A DNA stretch of 64,000 nucleotides from Cymbomonas tetramitiformis (lineage: Eukaryota; Chlorophyta; Pyramimonadophyceae; Pyramimonadales; Pyramimonadaceae), in NCBI GenBank assembly GCA_001247695.2, contig LGRX02035296.1, positions 50,740 through 114,739 on the forward strand, given 5' to 3'. Positions 1 to 10,350 of the stretch are shown here, one piece after another. Both the position numbers and the translations under genes were made by a program. The notes under the pieces are model-generated. The model did not search any database. It saw only the letters and a program-made list of their open reading frames with translations, and was not told the origin of the DNA. Positions within the stretch are counted from its first letter, which is position 1. The number at the start of each line of letters is the position of its first letter.

Positions 1-294
1 CATAGGTCCTGCAATTTTCATAGCACCTTCCAGCAAGCAAATAAAAAATGGGTCCTTGTGAAAGGACCCGCCATTTTCATTATTTTTGAGGGGAAACACA
101 TATCCAAAGTAACCGCCGCAACCAAGGACATAAATGCAATCACTATGCATTCTCACTTAAAAATAAATTAATTGGGCTCATAAATACTCGACGAAAGCGG
201 TCAAACTATAACTATATTCAATTATTGTGCATGGTACGAACATTATGCGTGGGTCCTTGTGATAGGACCCAAGCTCGGGGCAGTAGCCATAATG
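1..294 (-). mobile_element. Hairpin-terminus element, copy A (truncated by window edge)
   Basis: On the minus strand the element begins with TGGCTACTGCCCC at about 294, followed by a GGGTCC/GGACCC hairpin (246-269). A second hairpin of the same kind lies at 50-69. About 150 bp of AT-rich sequence between them matches a stretch at 23,710-23,850, and the same TGGCTACTGCCC start recurs at 23,459, 39,966 and 55,358. It interrupts the LINE reading frame next to it. No protein is encoded here, so the class of element is unknown. Confidence 0.5.
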
Positions 295-1310
295 GCTACA
301 AACCTTAGTGGGCTCAAAACTTCTCCCTGAGGAACTCCACATTCGAGGGACCATTCATCTGTGAGGCCTTCTTCAGTAAGTACCATTCTAGAGGCATCAT
401 TGGTGATGTCTGAGATGATGTTAATTATTTGTGATGGGAGTCCTAACTTTCTGAGCGCTAAATTGCTCATCCAGAATTCAGCTCTGTCAAATGCTTGTTT
501 GAGGTCCAGGTAAACTACGTGGAGGTCTTTGTCGTATCTATTGGCATCCGAAATTACTTCATTCAAAATTTGGAGTGAGTCGTCTATGTTTTTATTCGGA
601 AGAAAGGCATCTTGAATGGGAAAGAGAATGGGGTGGGTGTTGAGTATTGTTTTGAGACGGTTAGCAATTATTGTATTAAATAGTTTAAGACCCGTTTCCA
701 ACATTGTGAGGGGTCTGGAATTATCTATGGTACATGATGCAGAGGGGTTTTTAGGGATTGGAAGGATGACTCCAGATTTTGCACTCTTAGGAAATCTCCC
801 AGTTATAAGAATGTGGTTAAAAAGTGAGACAGTAACTTCTTGAAAATTCTCTGGGCCCTTGATCCACTGCGAGTATCTCATCCCTGAGGGTCCTGGTGCT
901 GTAGAGATACCACAGTCCGAGTATGCTTGTTGAAGTTCTTTGTGCGTGATTTCTGTCAATAGTCTTGCGGCGGCCGTATCGGGGATTTTAGGGCTATCCT
1001 TGAGAATGTCAGTGAGCCACTGTGGGAGTTCATCTGGCTCATTCGGGTTAGTAGAAAATAATTTTTCATTTTTGTATTCATCTAGTGTTGTGTTTAGTCT
1101 TTCTGATTTTGTCTCAGGTATCTTTCCATCACTACCTGGGCCCTGGGGTTGCGGCTGCACCTTTGTCAGTAGGTTTCATCTTTCCCGTGACTGTCTAGAA
1201 ACCTCGAAAGGTTAGTTGAGAAAAGATGCTGCAGGGCTTCCTTTTCTCGAAGTTTGCGTCGTTCAATGTCTGTGTCTCTGCTTTTTTGAAAAGCATTTCT
1301 GATTATTACA
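295..1310 (-). pseudogene. LINE-type (non-LTR) reverse transcriptase fragment
   Basis: The minus-strand frame from about 1160 down encodes the front half of an RVT_1-type reverse transcriptase. It includes an APGPSGM motif, a GRFPKSAKSGVILPIPK stretch, an NSRPLTML stretch, the catalytic-loop motif YLDLKQAFDR and GVPQGEVLSPL. The second catalytic block (the YxDD loop) is absent because another element begins at 294. Upstream, at 1180-1310, a different frame gives a charged helical stretch ending at an in-frame TGA, which looks like the linker before the RT domain. The fragment is therefore cut at both ends and frameshifted. It is a dead relic; the RT family assignment is firm, the LINE clade is not. 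Confidence 0.75.
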
Positions 1311-1317
1311 TAATATT

Positions 1318-3015
1318 TCATGCATATTCCATAATCCTGATGAATGCGGCGGTCGCTCCAGCTGCTTCAAATGGCATGGAAGTGTAACGATAGAGCTGAT
1401 TGCCCCACCAGAACGCCGTCGTGTCCCTGTCCTCTTCGGTGGTCATGGGAATCTGGTGAAAGGCCTTGGTCGCGTCCAGAGTTGTCTTGAACTTGAACTT
1501 AGCCACGCGCTGATAGAGCTCCTCTGGTCGGTGTGGCAGCGTGTTGTCCTTCGGCGACAACCGGTTCGTGTTCCGGAGGTCGACACAGAAGCGTGTAGAA
1601 GTCCACTGTCCAGTCTCACGGCCTTTCTTCCCTGCGACCACCACGTTGCTGGCGTGTCGACAGTGTTGTGAAGCTGGCTCGATGAAGCCGTACTCCAATA
1701 GCTCCTTGCAGTGCAGGTCGATGATCTCCTGCTCTCCCGGGCTGTACTTCCTCGGTCGCTGGTAAGCCACCTTGGTCTCGTCCTTGAACGGGATGGCGAA
1801 AGTTGCATGCGCTGCCCCTCCACGGTAGCCCTTGATGTCCTGCGGCCTGTTGGCGAAGCAATAGCTGCACCTTCTCACCACGTTGCGCATCTCTTCCCAG
1901 TTCTCCTCGGTGAACTCAGGGTGTCCCCCAAAGGTGGCATTGAGCTCCGTGTCCAACCACGCGGCCTCGTCCTTGGTGACTCTCGTGGTCCCCCCTGGCT
2001 GTAGTGTGTCCAGCACTGTGTGTGGGAGTACCTCGTCTCGCTCCGCCACCATGGCCTCCCACCCAGTGTCCCACTGGCGCGAGGATTTCTGGTCGTCCCA
2101 GGTGGTTCTGGAGGAACTTCGCAATCGGTCAGGCGCAACCGGACCCATGGCAGGCAGACCCCGCAATCCTCCTGGAGCCACGGCGGCCACCCAGGCGGCG
2201 GCAGCGAGCAGCAACAAAAGTTTAAAAGTTCTGCTGGCTCCCAAAGGTTTAGCTGGAGAGTGCAGGGTCAGTATGCAAGTCAGCATCCTCCACCCCCCGT
2301 GCATACGGCCCAAGCCTCCTCCCGCGCTGACGAAGACCACAAGTGCCAAGACCAACACTACAGTACGTAGGCGAAATGGGCCACCCGATAGAAAGTGACC
2401 GCGCGCTGCAGGCGCTGAAGTCGGGCTGCAAAGCATGACTTCAGCATGCGGCGCGGGATGGCCGCCAGTGTAGCTGGACCCGCCGCAGAGACCTGCTGCG
2501 CTACTGCAAGCGCGCGACTCACTTGAGTTTGAAGCGCGGTGAGCCCACGCTCGCCGCCGCGTCATGCGGGCGCCCAGCAGCCCATGCCTGCCAACGTGGA
2601 TGGCCACCACCAAGACGTGCCCCAGTGGAACGACTGCCACCCCGAAGTGCATGGCGAACACGACGAGTGCAAGCCGGAGCAAAGGTACGTACCACAGCCC
2701 GCGCCGGGCATGGTGAAACCCAGCAACCTGCCAGGCCACCATGCACAGCAGCAGCGAGTGCCTTGCCAACTCCAATAGTGCGTGAAGATGTAGACTGCGA
2801 TGTGTCCACCGTTGATGCGGCGCTGTATGCATAGCCCACAATGTGCGTGCCATGGCTCTGCGAGCCAGGTTGGAATGACACACCCAGAGCGCTGCCATTT
2901 CCCCAAGGCACCTCATGACCTCCAGGGCCGCCCATATCACTATCACTGCCAAGCGAGGCAGCTGCGGCCATTGCAAGCGCACGAGTGCCCCCGTGAGGAG
3001 GAAGCACGTCTGCAT
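1318..3015 (-). pseudogene. Hydrophobic region fused to truncated Ty3/gypsy reverse transcriptase
   Basis: The single open frame has two halves. The C-terminal half (from about residue 400) is a Ty3/gypsy RT: LLEYGFIEPA, then FCVDLRNTNRLSPKD near residue 476, then the first catalytic aspartate in TTLDATKAFHQIP, then a YTSMPFEAAGATAAF stretch matching the usual PFGL-APATF motif. It stops before the second catalytic (YxDD) block. The N-terminal half is rich in Leu, Val and Ala, with hydrophobic stretches near residues 20-45, 70-95, 105-140, 215-235 and 265-285 that could span a membrane. A membrane segment just before RT is not part of the standard gypsy plan. The hydrophobic half could instead be a GC-rich out-of-frame reading, but it remains open over 400 codons and in frame with RT. 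Confidence 0.6.
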
Positions 3016-3074
3016 GTGCCTTGCCCACCGTCTTGTGGTGGGCTGTGCACCCGGCTCAATGCCGGGGCTACTAC

Positions 3075-4088
3075 TCAGTAGTGGGCGCGCCGGGCTGCAG
3101 CGGGCCCGGTGCCCGACCGAAAAGGCTGCAGCACTGCATCCCTCCTCAACTCCTCCATCATCTCGTCGTGCCTCGGTCGCGCACCTGTTGTACGGGCTGC
3201 GCCCTGGCCCATGCGCTCGTTGCGAGCGGCCCCAGGACGCTGGGATTCCTCTCTGGGGCTCGGAGACCTCCTCCTGCGCTGGCCGCTCCGCGGGGAGTGT
3301 TGGTGTGCTGGCCCAGGGGTCGAGCTCGTGCGATGTCCATCAAGTTGGCTCTCACTCTGGGTACTGGTGCCCGCGATATGAACATTCTCCTGCACTGGGC
3401 TGCTGGGCCTTGCGGGGTCAAGGGCCTGTGGTGATCTGTCTGATGCGACTTCCTAGCCCTGCGCGGCTGAAGGGCACACTTCAGTCTCCTGACTGCAGAT
3501 GGAAGCTGTGGGGGAACCCAGGTCTATGACTGTACGGTGCTCGGGCCGCTGGGCAAAGTTGACCTCCAAGCCTCTGGATTGCAATCCACTGAACGTGTTG
3601 CCGGCGACGACCTCATTCGCTGGCTGTGAGTGCGTGTCATGGCGACCATCGGGACTGGCGTCGCCGGAGGTGCTCTGCCCCATTCTCACGGAGGGACATG
3701 ATCGGCCCTGCATCTCCCTCAAGGTCTCTTCGTGCCTCCTAATGATCTCAGTCCTCTCCGCGATACTGGCGTCAAACCGCGCGATTGCGGCGCGAAACAA
3801 ACCTGCTGCTGTGTCGTCGACCCCCACGCTGTGCACTACGTCATGCCTCTCCGAAGCAGAGTGCTCTGACGGTGGCGACGGTGTCGGCGTGCGGTGCGGG
3901 TCGGGAACCGTGTGATCACCACACGCAAGGTTGGGCGAGCGCCCCGAGGCGCTGTCAACCTCCTCATCGCCTCCCTCCTGTCTGTGAAGGGAGTCGTCGT
4001 CTTCTTCGGATTGGCCTGGGATGGTTGATGGTGGTGCCTCCGAGGTCGTTGGAGTAATCCCCTCTGCGGTTGTGTCCACGTTGTTCAT
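3075..4088 (-). pseudogene. Unknown acidic/polar segment of the gypsy polyprotein, in-frame TAG
   Basis: One minus-strand frame runs from 4088 to 3075, with a single in-frame TAG at 3453. The protein is polar: an acidic stretch (EEDDD, GGDEEVD), then a probable short coiled coil (AAIARFDASIAERTEIIRR), then Ser/Arg/Pro-rich sequence. No family is recognised. The upstream neighbour overlaps it by about 120 bp in another frame, and its Arg-rich tail there looks like out-of-frame reading. The true protein therefore probably changes frame near 4080. It lies between protease and RT in the decayed element. Confidence 0.4.
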
Positions 4089-4794
4089 TCAGGAACTCGC
4101 TACGCAGCAGGGTGCGCAACTCAGTTCGTCGCGTCTCCTCGGCTCGCATCGCAGGCCCCACGAGAGCTGCGAGCGCAGACAGCGGAGCCCTGTGCATCAC
4201 TGCCGACCTGTCCCATGTCACCCAACAGCACTGCTCAAACTTGCGTGTCCTAGCGGAGAGGTACTCTGAGGTGAACACGACGCCGTAGGAGCCCCGTGTG
4301 TGATAGTAGCCATGATCCTCACAGAGGTAGTACACGGCCTTGGAACGGGGAGTGGCTCTCGTCTTGAGGACTCGCAGGGTGCCTTGCTGCGGACCATCGA
4401 CCAGGTGGCTCTTGGCTATCTTCACCAGGTCCTCGCCCGTGCCGAGGTCCGCCACGTGCATCCGAATGGTGCCCAGGAGTACACCAGTACAGCCTCTTGA
4501 CTGCCCCCCCAGCGGCAAGTACTCACCCCGCTGTCCCACTGCCGCAGAGGAGGCGTAGCGGTGCATCAGCTTGCTGCTGAGCTCGCATGTGTGCAGTCCT
4601 CTTCCACGTTCCGCATAGGGCTTTCCTAGCTGGAACTGCATCTGACCCTTGAAGCACCGGTAGGGAACGAGGAAGACAGTCTGTCCGTCTAGTTCTACGA
4701 ACTCTGCGATCTGACTCGGGTTTAGCCAGGCGGACTCCTGAGTGGTGTTCTCGCTGTTGGTGTCCGACTCAGGTTCGTAGGTGCCCTGGAACAC
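4089..4794 (-). pseudogene. Unknown folded-looking segment of the gypsy polyprotein
   Basis: The minus-strand frame encodes about 235 residues with normal globular composition: FVELDGQTVFLVPYRCF, a Gly-rich YLPLGGQSRGCTGVLLG stretch, YYLCEDHGYYH and QCCWVTWDRS. It is not a shadow of another coding strand, since neither neighbouring frame gives a sensible protein here. No family is recognised. It joins its neighbours by frame changes at about 4790 and 4080, consistent with mutation of a formerly continuous frame. Confidence 0.4.
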
Positions 4795-5400
4795 TGATAC
4801 TCCCGGCTCTGAGGGTCAAAGTCCCCATTGGGCCACGTCTGATGCCTCAGCCGTAGCGGGGCTGTTGCTGGTGGCGGTATAGAACCAGATGGCCCTGCAC
4901 TGTCCCCCCTCAGTGGCTTGCCTGTGGAAACTGGTGGTGGGAGCGCTGATGCATGGCCAGATGGCCCCGCGTCATCCCTCCTGACGGTCTTGTGCTTGGG
5001 GGCTGGCGGCTGAGGTGGCGGCGCGCGTCTAGCTTCGTAGGTGTTGAGCTCGTCACGTGCTTCACCTTCTGTCTTACATGCGGAGAGCATCACTCTGCCC
5101 TCTCCCAAGCGCAGGAACTCCTGGGCGGCGGCGTTGGTGTTGAACACCTCACCATCTCACCCTTCTCCATCCGTTACCGGGTAGAACTTTTCCACCTTGC
5201 ACGTCACATCTGTCAGTGTCAACCACGGAATGGCTTGCTTACCAGCCACCACCTCGTCGTACTTCACCTTCAAGCGCGCTCGGAGGTTGGCAATGTCCAC
5301 CTTCTGGACGTACTTCAGGGGCTGGTACCGCCAGCGCTGGTCCTTCTCGTAGTAGAAAGGCAGCTGGAACTCGCCAGTCACCCTGCCCATGGGGCTCATG
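4722..5400 (-). pseudogene. Unknown segment with in-frame TGA
   Basis: Beginning at the ATGAGC that overlaps the previous stop (TGA) near 5396, a minus-strand frame reads about 80 residues (GRVTGEFQLPFYYEKDQ and so on) to a TGA at 5157. It then continues in the same frame for about 140 residues into a Pro-rich tail. The bases around the stop are GGG TGA GAT GG. The residues before and after it (DGEG, then DGEV) look duplicated. It could be a read-through site or simply a nonsense mutation in a dead copy. No domain is recognised. Confidence 0.4.
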
Positions 5401-7510
5401 CTGAGTTGCTGACGCTGCCAGCCATGGTGTGACGCACCATCATCTCCATAAGCTCCCATTGCACGCGAGTCTTCTCGCTGAACACGCAGAACTGGTGCAC
5501 CCTCCTGTCCCACATGAGGGTGCCAGTGACGACTCCTGTGGGGTACACCTGTTGCGCGCTGAGGGCCTCCTGGACGTCCGCCATGGTGTACCGCCCGGCG
5601 TCTCGATGGGCTTGGCAGTCAGGAAGCGCAACCTGGTCGCTATCCTTCCTCCACCTCGCGCGCGTGACCCAGGTATCTGAGGCCACCTTGGTCTCCTTGC
5701 TGACCTTCTGGTCCACCAGCGTGAAGTCGGGCCACAGCAGCTCCGTCTCCAGGACGTCCTTCTCTTCCCCGCAGCGTGCGAACGTGACGCGCACGAAGCC
5801 CGCCTCGAGCCTGATCTCTCCGTTCTCGTCACTGAGTCTGCACAAACGAGCATAGCCGGTGCGGTCGATAAACAGGCGCTGCTGAGACCAGCTGCCCTCC
5901 TTGTTCTCACCGCCCCATGGGTTCACCGCCATGCCCATCCACGGTTGCGTGCTGGCCAAGACGTACTCTGAGTCGCTCCCAGCCTCCTGCTCCTGCGTCA
6001 GATCTGGGTAACGGGGGTCGGTCTGGGTCGCCGTCAGCCTTGTTGGCGTGATGGGCGTCACGTTCACTGGCTCCTCAGAATCGGCCCACTCGCTTCTGGT
6101 TGCCACATTAGCCTCTCGTTGACTGCACGTCGTTGCTTGCAGCAGATTCAACACCTGGTCTGTCACGGATGTGCCAGGCGCAGGAGGTTTGAACCTGAGG
6201 CTCTCAGCATGTAAGCTGACTCGTCCAGTGAGTTCGGCTTGCATCAGTGAGCTGGGTCGCAATGCTCCTGCTTCCACCATGGACTGGCAACGCGCGTCGA
6301 GCATCTCTCGCTCCTCCTTGTTGAATCTCTTCAGCCTGAGCTCCTCCAGGAACGACTCCAGGAGCTGAGCTAGTTCAGGATGTCCTCGCGAGAACGCACA
6401 TCGTTCTCCTGAGAGGGCCAGGCGGTCCTCTCCTACCGACTCAGCAAGCGCAATCTCTTGTCGTGGCGGAGCGCGGTCGTCGAAGATCTCCGTCGCCAGG
6501 CACACCCTGGGGTCCTCGTTCCGCTTGCACCTCACGTCGGCGGGCGGCGTCAGCTCGATCAGTGGCAGCGTGACTTTCTCCCTCATGCCCAACGACACCG
6601 CGGCCTCAGAGGTGGCGATACCTCGGTAAAGGTCGATGGTGAGCTTCAACGCGTTCTTCAGGGGCCCTGTGCCCACCAGGAAGTCCCACGTGGTGTCATT
6701 GGTGAACGTGACGAAGGCGTGAAGGCGATGCAGCGTCATGTAGGGAGTGCCTGCGGCGAGAATGACGTCCACGTAGCAGTACTTGGTGAACTCTGCGGGG
6801 CTGCCGTCGCACCTGGCCACCCTGGCCCCTGTTTCTGCATCAAAGATGGTCAGACCAAGCTGGTTGACCGTTCTGATGGGGATGATGTTGCAGTTGGCCC
6901 CAGTGTCTAAAAGTAGGGCCTTGTATAACACGAGCAACCCGCCAGAGGCCACAAGGGCCATCCCTTGCGCAAGAGTCTCGTTCAGAAGCTTGCACACGGG
7001 CTGAACCTGTGTCATGGCTGTGAGCTGCTCCTCTGTGAGGCCACTGAGCATCTTCTTTTTCAGCAACTCGTAGGCCTTGGTCTCCATGGTCCCCGCGTGT
7101 AGCTCGCCCCTCCCACTGAAGTCCGTCACTCCGAACTTGTCCTGGATCGTAGCTGCCGCTGCGGTGACGCGCACTGTGACCCTTTCTTTCCTAGGCTGAT
7201 CCACCATGTCCTCAGGCATCTCGTCCAAAGGGATCTCCTCCTCGTCGCTGTCATCACCAGATTCCATCCCCGGGCAGTCATCACCTTCGTCGTCACTGTC
7301 ATCACCAGACTCCATCCCCGGGCAGTCATCATCTTCGTCGTCATCACCATCACCTTCGCCGCAGCTCTGGCGTTCGTCGATGTCTGCTGCTAAGGCTGCT
7401 GGCATGGGGAGCTGACCGGCCTCGGCCAGCTCTACCAAAGTCTCCACACCCCTGGGGGCTGTTATCCTACCCTCCGCTACGAGCCCAGCAGCCAGCTTAC
7501 TACGGAAGGC
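5396..7510 (-). CDS. Gypsy protease-containing polyprotein segment
   Basis: A retropepsin-like aspartic protease is indicated by ALLLDTGANCNIIP near residue 180 of the open frame (about 6905), followed by a region matching the flap and second half of such proteases. Before it lies an acidic repeat (two copies of a PGMESGDDSD unit, 7250-7330). After it come about 450 residues of unknown function. The frame opens after a TGA just inside the end of gag and overlaps gag by about 30 bp in the +1 frame. The start given is therefore the overlap, not an ATG. The ORF ends at a TGA overlapping an ATG of the next segment. Confidence 0.6.
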   Translation of the reverse strand, partial: AFRSKLAAGLVAEGRITAPRGVETLVELAEAGQLPMPAALAADIDERQSCGEGDGDDDEDDDCPGMESGDDSDDEGDDCPGMESGDDSDEEEIPLDEMPEDMVDQPRKERVTVRVTAAAATIQDKFGVTDFSGRGELHAGTMETKAYELLKKKMLSGLTEEQLTAMTQVQPVCKLLNETLAQGMALVASGGLLVLYKALLLDTGANCNIIPIRTVNQLGLTIFDAETGARVARCDGSPAEFTKYCYVDVILAAGTPYMTLHRLHAFVTFTNDTTWDFLVGTGPLKNALKLTIDLYRGIATSEAAVSLGMREKVTLPLIELTPPADVRCKRNEDPRVCLATEIFDDRAPPRQEIALAESVGEDRLALSGERCAFSRGHPELAQLLESFLEELRLKRFNKEEREMLDARCQSMVEAGALRPSSLMQAELTGRVSLHAESLRFKPPAPGTSVTDQVLNLLQATTCSQREANVATRSEWADSEEPVNVTPITPTRLTATQTDPRYPDLTQEQEAGSDSEYVLASTQPWMGMAVNPWGGENKEGSWSQQRLFIDRTGYARLCRLSDENGEIRLEAGFVRVTFARCGEEKDVLETELLWPDFTLVDQKVSKETKVASDTWVTRARWRKDSDQVALPDCQAHRDAGRYTMADVQEALSAQQVYPTGVVTGTLMWDRRVHQFCVFSEKTRVQWELMEMMVRHTMAGSVSNSA

Positions 7511-9413
7511 TGCGCCCAGGCTCTTGCTTGATCACAGAGGCCATGAGCTGTACCTTCCTCTGCATCTCGTCCGCTGCTGGCGCCAATGGCAACTGCGCTT
7601 CGGCCTCGTATTCTTCGGGTGTCTTAACCGGGAACCCCCTCATGTGCTGAGTGCTGCCCAGCGCTACTGCCGGTGCAGCCATGACTTCGGGCTCGTCCTC
7701 CGTATTCAGTGCTTCGGGGAGTCCCCCCAAGCCTAAGGTGTTGAGCGCGTCAGAGAGCACCTCCTCGCCCATCTCTTCAGCCAGCGCTGAGAGCACGCTG
7801 GGTGAGGAGCCGGATGGCAGCCCTGGTCCAGTGATCTCACGGTGGTTCACCTCGTGCGTGCCCGAGATGCACACCTCCCTTTCCGCGACGTTCGAGGCGA
7901 CCAGCTCCTCGTCTGAACCCTCGTCCTCGGAGAGCACCTGGGACTTCACACTGCCAGCACGACTGGCAGTCCTCCGGGCAGCCACCATGCCCTGGTACTC
8001 CGCCTTCAGTGAGTCCGCTTTACCAGCTGGGTTCTTCTGCTTGTCCGCTGGCGGTGGCTTGGCCCGGTACTTGTCCTTCTCCTCGTTGGACAACTGCTGC
8101 CAGTCGGTTACCAGGATGCCCCACTCGGAGTTCTTGAAGCGGTTCTTCAGGTTGTACATCCGTATGGTGGCGTTCTCGGCATCCCACCACTTGCTGGACC
8201 CGAGCCTGCTCTCGTGATATCCCGCTGGCAACTTGACGTGCTTGTATCCACTCTTGCACTGCTCGGGGCTGGACTCATGCCAGCCTCCTCCGAAGCAACG
8301 CAAGCACTTGGGCTTGTCGTTCGTACGACTGCCCTCAGCTGGCGGAGGTGTGTTGTTGTACGTAGGCTTATTGGCTCTTTCCGCGACATTCACCTCCTTC
8401 TTCATCTTCTTAGAAGGCGAAGCGTCCGCCTTCTTGCTGCTCTCAGGATCGCCGGCCTGTCCGTCCACGGCTGGCTCTATCCTCCTGATCGAGTTTTTTA
8501 TGGCCTTGAGGTCGAGGCCATGTTGTCGGGCTTCCCAGGTGGAATACTGGCAGCCGCATCGCCTCGTGATCTCCTGCAGGAATGTGAGGATCCAGGACTC
8601 GGCGTCGTTTTTGAGCTTATCCTGAACCTCGACGATGGCCTCCAGGTTCTTCCAGGTCACCCGGTTGGGTGGCGGGTACTGAGCTCTCAGCTGCTCTTTT
8701 ACCCGTGTCTGGAAGATCTTGATGCGGAGGTTCTCGACGCGATCCTCGATGAAGGTGCGCAAAGTCTCGTCGCTCACCACTTTCCCAGTGTTGAGCTGCA
8801 TCTCCCTGCGTTGACACATTTTCATATATGTCAGCCCATCTTGCCCCAGTTCTTGGGGCTTCTGGGTCAGGAGATCAACTTTCTCCTGAGTCCCCTTCAT
8901 CATGAACTTTCTGTCAAGCGCAGCAATGAACCCCCTGAGGGCGTAGAAGTACTGCGTGTCGTGGGTGCCATCTTGTCCCGTCAACCCCCTCAGCGAGGTT
9001 CCATTGGTTCTATACTCGTTGGAAACTTCCCCGTGAGCGTACTGGGCTGTTGCTGGCCTCGCGATTATCCACGTTGCGCCAGCGTTCATTTCATTAAAGG
9101 GGGGCCTAGCACATGGAATGGAACCCTCAAGTGGGCCGTGTACGCTGGTGTCCTTGAGCACCCTACCCATGTTGGAAGCCACCACGCCCCCACTTTCATA
9201 ATTCTCACACCACCAACTGTGCGCTGGTGAGTTCTTGCCATCTAAACACGTGGGGATGATGTCCCACAGTGTTTCCCAGTCAGGAGGTGTGTCCCTCAGA
9301 GCTTGCTTTTGCTCGTCAGAGAGACTGGTGGTCGTCACGGACCTGAGCCTCTTCCTGATGCTGGCGTTATGCTGGCGCCTGAAGTTTTCGCACACGAGGG
9401 AGAAGTCCCTCAA
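7500..9413 (-). CDS. gag: Gypsy gag polyprotein
   Basis: This is a 637-residue minus-strand frame. The first two thirds are helical and charged, as in capsid regions. Around residues 367-385 there is a zinc-knuckle-like motif, CLRCFGGGWHESSPEQC, a CCHC pattern with 2-5-6 spacing instead of the usual 2-4-4. Lys-rich sequence precedes it and an acidic tail follows. There is no clear ATG. The frame stays open upstream to about 9535 through a His/Cys-rich stretch (RHCAHIHGHYC), so the true N-terminus may lie there or in a spliced leader. It ends at a TAG, with the protease frame overlapping in +1. Confidence 0.65.
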   Translation of the reverse strand: MRDFSLVCENFRRQHNASIRKRLRSVTTTSLSDEQKQALRDTPPDWETLWDIIPTCLDGKNSPAHSWWCENYESGGVVASNMGRVLKDTSVHGPLEGSIPCARPPFNEMNAGATWIIARPATAQYAHGEVSNEYRTNGTSLRGLTGQDGTHDTQYFYALRGFIAALDRKFMMKGTQEKVDLLTQKPQELGQDGLTYMKMCQRREMQLNTGKVVSDETLRTFIEDRVENLRIKIFQTRVKEQLRAQYPPPNRVTWKNLEAIVEVQDKLKNDAESWILTFLQEITRRCGCQYSTWEARQHGLDLKAIKNSIRRIEPAVDGQAGDPESSKKADASPSKKMKKEVNVAERANKPTYNNTPPPAEGSRTNDKPKCLRCFGGGWHESSPEQCKSGYKHVKLPAGYHESRLGSSKWWDAENATIRMYNLKNRFKNSEWGILVTDWQQLSNEEKDKYRAKPPPADKQKNPAGKADSLKAEYQGMVAARRTASRAGSVKSQVLSEDEGSDEELVASNVAEREVCISGTHEVNHREITGPGLPSGSSPSVLSALAEEMGEEVLSDALNTLGLGGLPEALNTEDEPEVMAAPAVALGSTQHMRGFPVKTPEEYEAEAQLPLAPAADEMQRKVQLMASVIKQEPGRSLP

Positions 9414-9728
9414 GAACTTCGGCCGGTCTTCTTCCTTACAGTAGTGCCCGTGTATGTGGGCACAGTGCCGAGGGAAAGGCGAGTGGAATCGCCGTACTGT
9501 AGTCCATCTCTTCTTCGAATATCACCGTAGGCTCCCGGGCTTCGGCCTCGGGCTGTTCTCCGCCGGCTGCTGTTTGTTCTTCCAGCTCGTGAAAATGCTG
9601 GCTCACACGTGCCGCTCTCTGGGTACGTCTCTCGACTCGTTGCTGCTTCTGGAGGTCTGTAGTCGACTCCGTTGCTAATTTCTCAGTGGTGGGAAGGTGC
9701 CAAGGTGAAAGCCCTTTTCACTCCACAC

Positions 9729-10235
9729 CTTTCAGCTTACCAGTACGGATAAATCCGCTCCTGGCCTCGCCTTCTAGTGCTTCGCTCTAAGCAGCAGTCA
9801 CTGCAAGGCCATTCTCGCTCATTCCTGAGGTGACGAGTCTTGTGGGTGATGAGACCCCTGTTTCACTCCACCCTTTCAGATTTGCCAGCACGGATAACTC
9901 CGTTCCTGGTCTCACTGACCAGTGCTTCGCTCCATCAGGACACTGTCTCCCAGAATAGCCCGGAATGTCGTAATAAACGCTGTCGCAATAATAAACACCG
10001 AGACCCCCGTTTCGCTCTACGCCCTCAGGCTTACCAGTACGGATAAATCCGTTCCTGGCTTTACCATCCAGTGTTTCGCTCCATCAGGACATTGTCTCCC
10101 AGAATAGCCCAGAATATCATCATAAACACTGTCGCTGTGTCTCGGATGGCTGCTGAACCTCCAGTGTCACAACAGTCGGCTTCACTCAACCTCTTCCAAG
10201 CTTACCAGTACGGATAAATCCGTCCCTGGCCTAAC
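9729..10235 (-). repeat. Four diverged repeats with palindromic core ahead of gag
   Basis: Four copies of a unit about 140-170 bp long lie at roughly 9729, 9870, 10,025 and 10,196. Each is centred on CTTACCAGTACGGATAAAT and its relatives. The core ACGGATAAATCCGT is a palindrome. Between cores, a second conserved block (TCTCCCAGAATAGCCC) repeats. They sit upstream of the gag gene on the minus strand and probably form part of the element's leader or LTR. Confidence 0.65.
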
Positions 10236-10284
10236 CCTTCGGAGGCCTCGTTCTTCAGGACTGCTGCTTCCACTAGAACAAGGT

Positions 10285-10350
10285 TTTTGCTTAAGTTTTC
10301 TTAAGTTTTCTTAAGTTTTCTTAAGTTTGCTTAAGTTTGCTTAAGTCGGT
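10285..10350. repeat. CTTAAG-containing minisatellite
   Basis: About six tandem copies of an 11-bp unit, TTAAGTTTTCT or TTAAGTTTGCT. The CTTAAG palindrome recurs in each unit. No coding function is visible. Confidence 0.8.

Larger units (their letters stand above)
1318..9540 (-). mobile_element. Decayed Ty3/gypsy-type retrotransposon, 3' part missing
   Basis: Read on the minus strand the order is gag (9413-7500), aspartic protease (about 6905), a long region of unknown function (about 6500-3075), a hydrophobic region (3015-2100) and the N-terminal half of a Ty3/gypsy reverse transcriptase ending near 1330. RNase H, integrase and the 3' LTR are missing. I could not find the 5' LTR. At least four frame changes and two in-frame stops break the body, so this copy is inactive. 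The long stretch between protease and RT is unusual, since in most gypsy elements the two are adjacent. Confidence 0.7.

Noticed and set aside
243..294. C-terminal end of the LINE reverse-transcriptase frame
   Set aside because: The last residues come from the hairpin-terminus element inserted at about 294; the same words occur at 23,459, far from any RT.
9729..10260. CRISPR-like array
   Set aside because: Repeats are diverged, units are 140-170 bp and the spacers are themselves repeated; the context is eukaryotic retroelement DNA.
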